A stretch of DNA of 5,042 bases. It comes from Clostridia bacterium (lineage in GTDB: Bacteria > Bacillota > Clostridia > Christensenellales > UBA1242). The stretch is from assembly GCA_028702545.1 (NCBI GenBank), contig JAQVOQ010000061.1:1-5042 (forward strand), read 5' to 3'. A program made the translations under genes and the position numbers. Positions within the stretch are counted from its first letter, which is position 1; the number at the start of each line of letters is the position of its first letter. Below the pieces are notes generated by a model. It was given only the letters and a program-made list of their open reading frames with translations, did no database searches and was not told where the DNA came from. Positions 4,569 to 5,042 of this stretch are shown in pieces.

Positions 4569-5042
4569 TTAACGGCTTTTTAACAAATCTGGTCTAACTT
4601 TTTTAGTTTTTTCTAGTGACTTTTCTTCTCTCCACTCTTGAATTTTAGCGTGGTGGCCACTTATTAGCACTTCTGGTACTTCAAGCCCTTTAAAACTTTG
4701 AGGACGCGTATATTGTGGGTATTCAAGCAGTCCGTTTGAAAAACTCTCCTCGCTCGTTGACTCTTCCTCACCTAAAACGCCTTCAACATATCTGCTAACG
4801 GCGTCTGTAAGCACTTGGGCTGCAATTTCGCCCCCTGTCAACACATAGTCGCCAATACTAATTTCCTCGTCTATAGCAAGCTCTATAACCCTCTCATCAA
4901 TGCCTTCATAATGCCCGCAAACCAAAATTAAATGCTCATGTTCTTTTGCAAGTGACGCAACTTTTTTTTGTGTCAACAAATTGCCTGCTGGCGACAAATA
5001 AATACAGTAACTATTTTCTTTTTTAACACTCATAATAGCATC
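4569..5042 (-). CDS. trmD: tRNA (guanine-N1)-methyltransferase TrmD, 5' end outside window
   Basis: The last 157 codons of TrmD, which methylates N1 of G37 next to the anticodon using S-adenosylmethionine and prevents +1 frameshifting. The frame is open to the window edge (DAI precedes the first internal Met at 5033), and about 75 N-terminal residues are missing, so Met at 5033 is not the start. Visible are IYLSPAG, the trefoil-knot SAM site LILVCGHYEGIDERV and SIGDYVLTGGE, then LLEYPQYTRP and VLISGHHAKIQEWR from the linker and C-terminal domain. The arginine matching E. coli R154 is present (DAVSR). The position matching catalytic D169 appears to be Glu (SEESF instead of EDSF). The C-terminus ends soon after VRPDLL, shorter than in E. 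coli. The usual partner rplS does not follow. Confidence 0.96.
   Translation of the reverse strand, partial: DAIMSVKKENSYCIYLSPAGNLLTQKKVASLAKEHEHLILVCGHYEGIDERVIELAIDEEISIGDYVLTGGEIAAQVLTDAVSRYVEGVLGEEESTSEESFSNGLLEYPQYTRPQSFKGLEVPEVLISGHHAKIQEWREEKSLEKTKKVRPDLLKSR

Noticed and set aside
5031..5033. ATG at 5033-5031 as the start of trmD
   Set aside because: The preceding codons to the window edge are sense and match the family (DAI before MSV), there is no room for a ribosome binding site, and starting here would remove the first part of the SAM-binding knot domain.

Overview
The window looks like one end of a low-GC, Bacillota-type (probably uncultured clostridial) metagenomic contig. The evidence is a base composition of roughly one third G+C, purine-rich Shine-Dalgarno sites, a circularly permuted RbgA GTPase with a close Bacillus-type N-terminus, a short RNase HII, and the gene set trmD / rbgA / rnhB / yraN / rplS / comM / dprA, a well-known conserved neighbourhood in Firmicutes. 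All believable genes lie on the minus strand and are read from the right edge to the left.

In transcription order: a 5'-truncated trmD (tRNA m1G37 methyltransferase, 5042-4569). Then a 363-bp gap (4568-4206) with a short open stretch in the trmD frame, two small hairpins, a ~100-bp imperfect palindrome of MITE type and a perfect 22-bp tandem repeat. Next is a tight three-gene run rbgA-rnhB-yraN with 9-10 bp gaps. rplS (ribosomal protein L19) follows with its own extended -10 promoter, a leader hairpin and a clear intrinsic terminator, so it appears to be its own transcription unit. Finally comes comM, followed 13 bp later by the start of what is probably dprA.

The functions are housekeeping: tRNA modification and 50S ribosome assembly (trmD, rplS, rbgA), removal of RNA from DNA (rnhB), and DNA uptake/recombination or nuclease functions (comM, dprA, yraN). 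rplS normally follows trmD directly; here it lies three genes further on, and the vacated trmD-rbgA gap holds the repeats.

The left edge is not trustworthy. Bases 1-16 match the end of an Illumina TruSeq adapter, and about 105 bases after it are richer in G+C, appear to cut dprA short after 29 codons, and read in the opposite direction as a hydrophobic peptide. This looks like an untrimmed chimeric read at a contig end.

I see no new defence, mobile or secretion system. The items most worth a second look are the repeat cluster, the displaced rplS with its promoter-overlapping leader hairpin, and the adapter/chimera at the edge.
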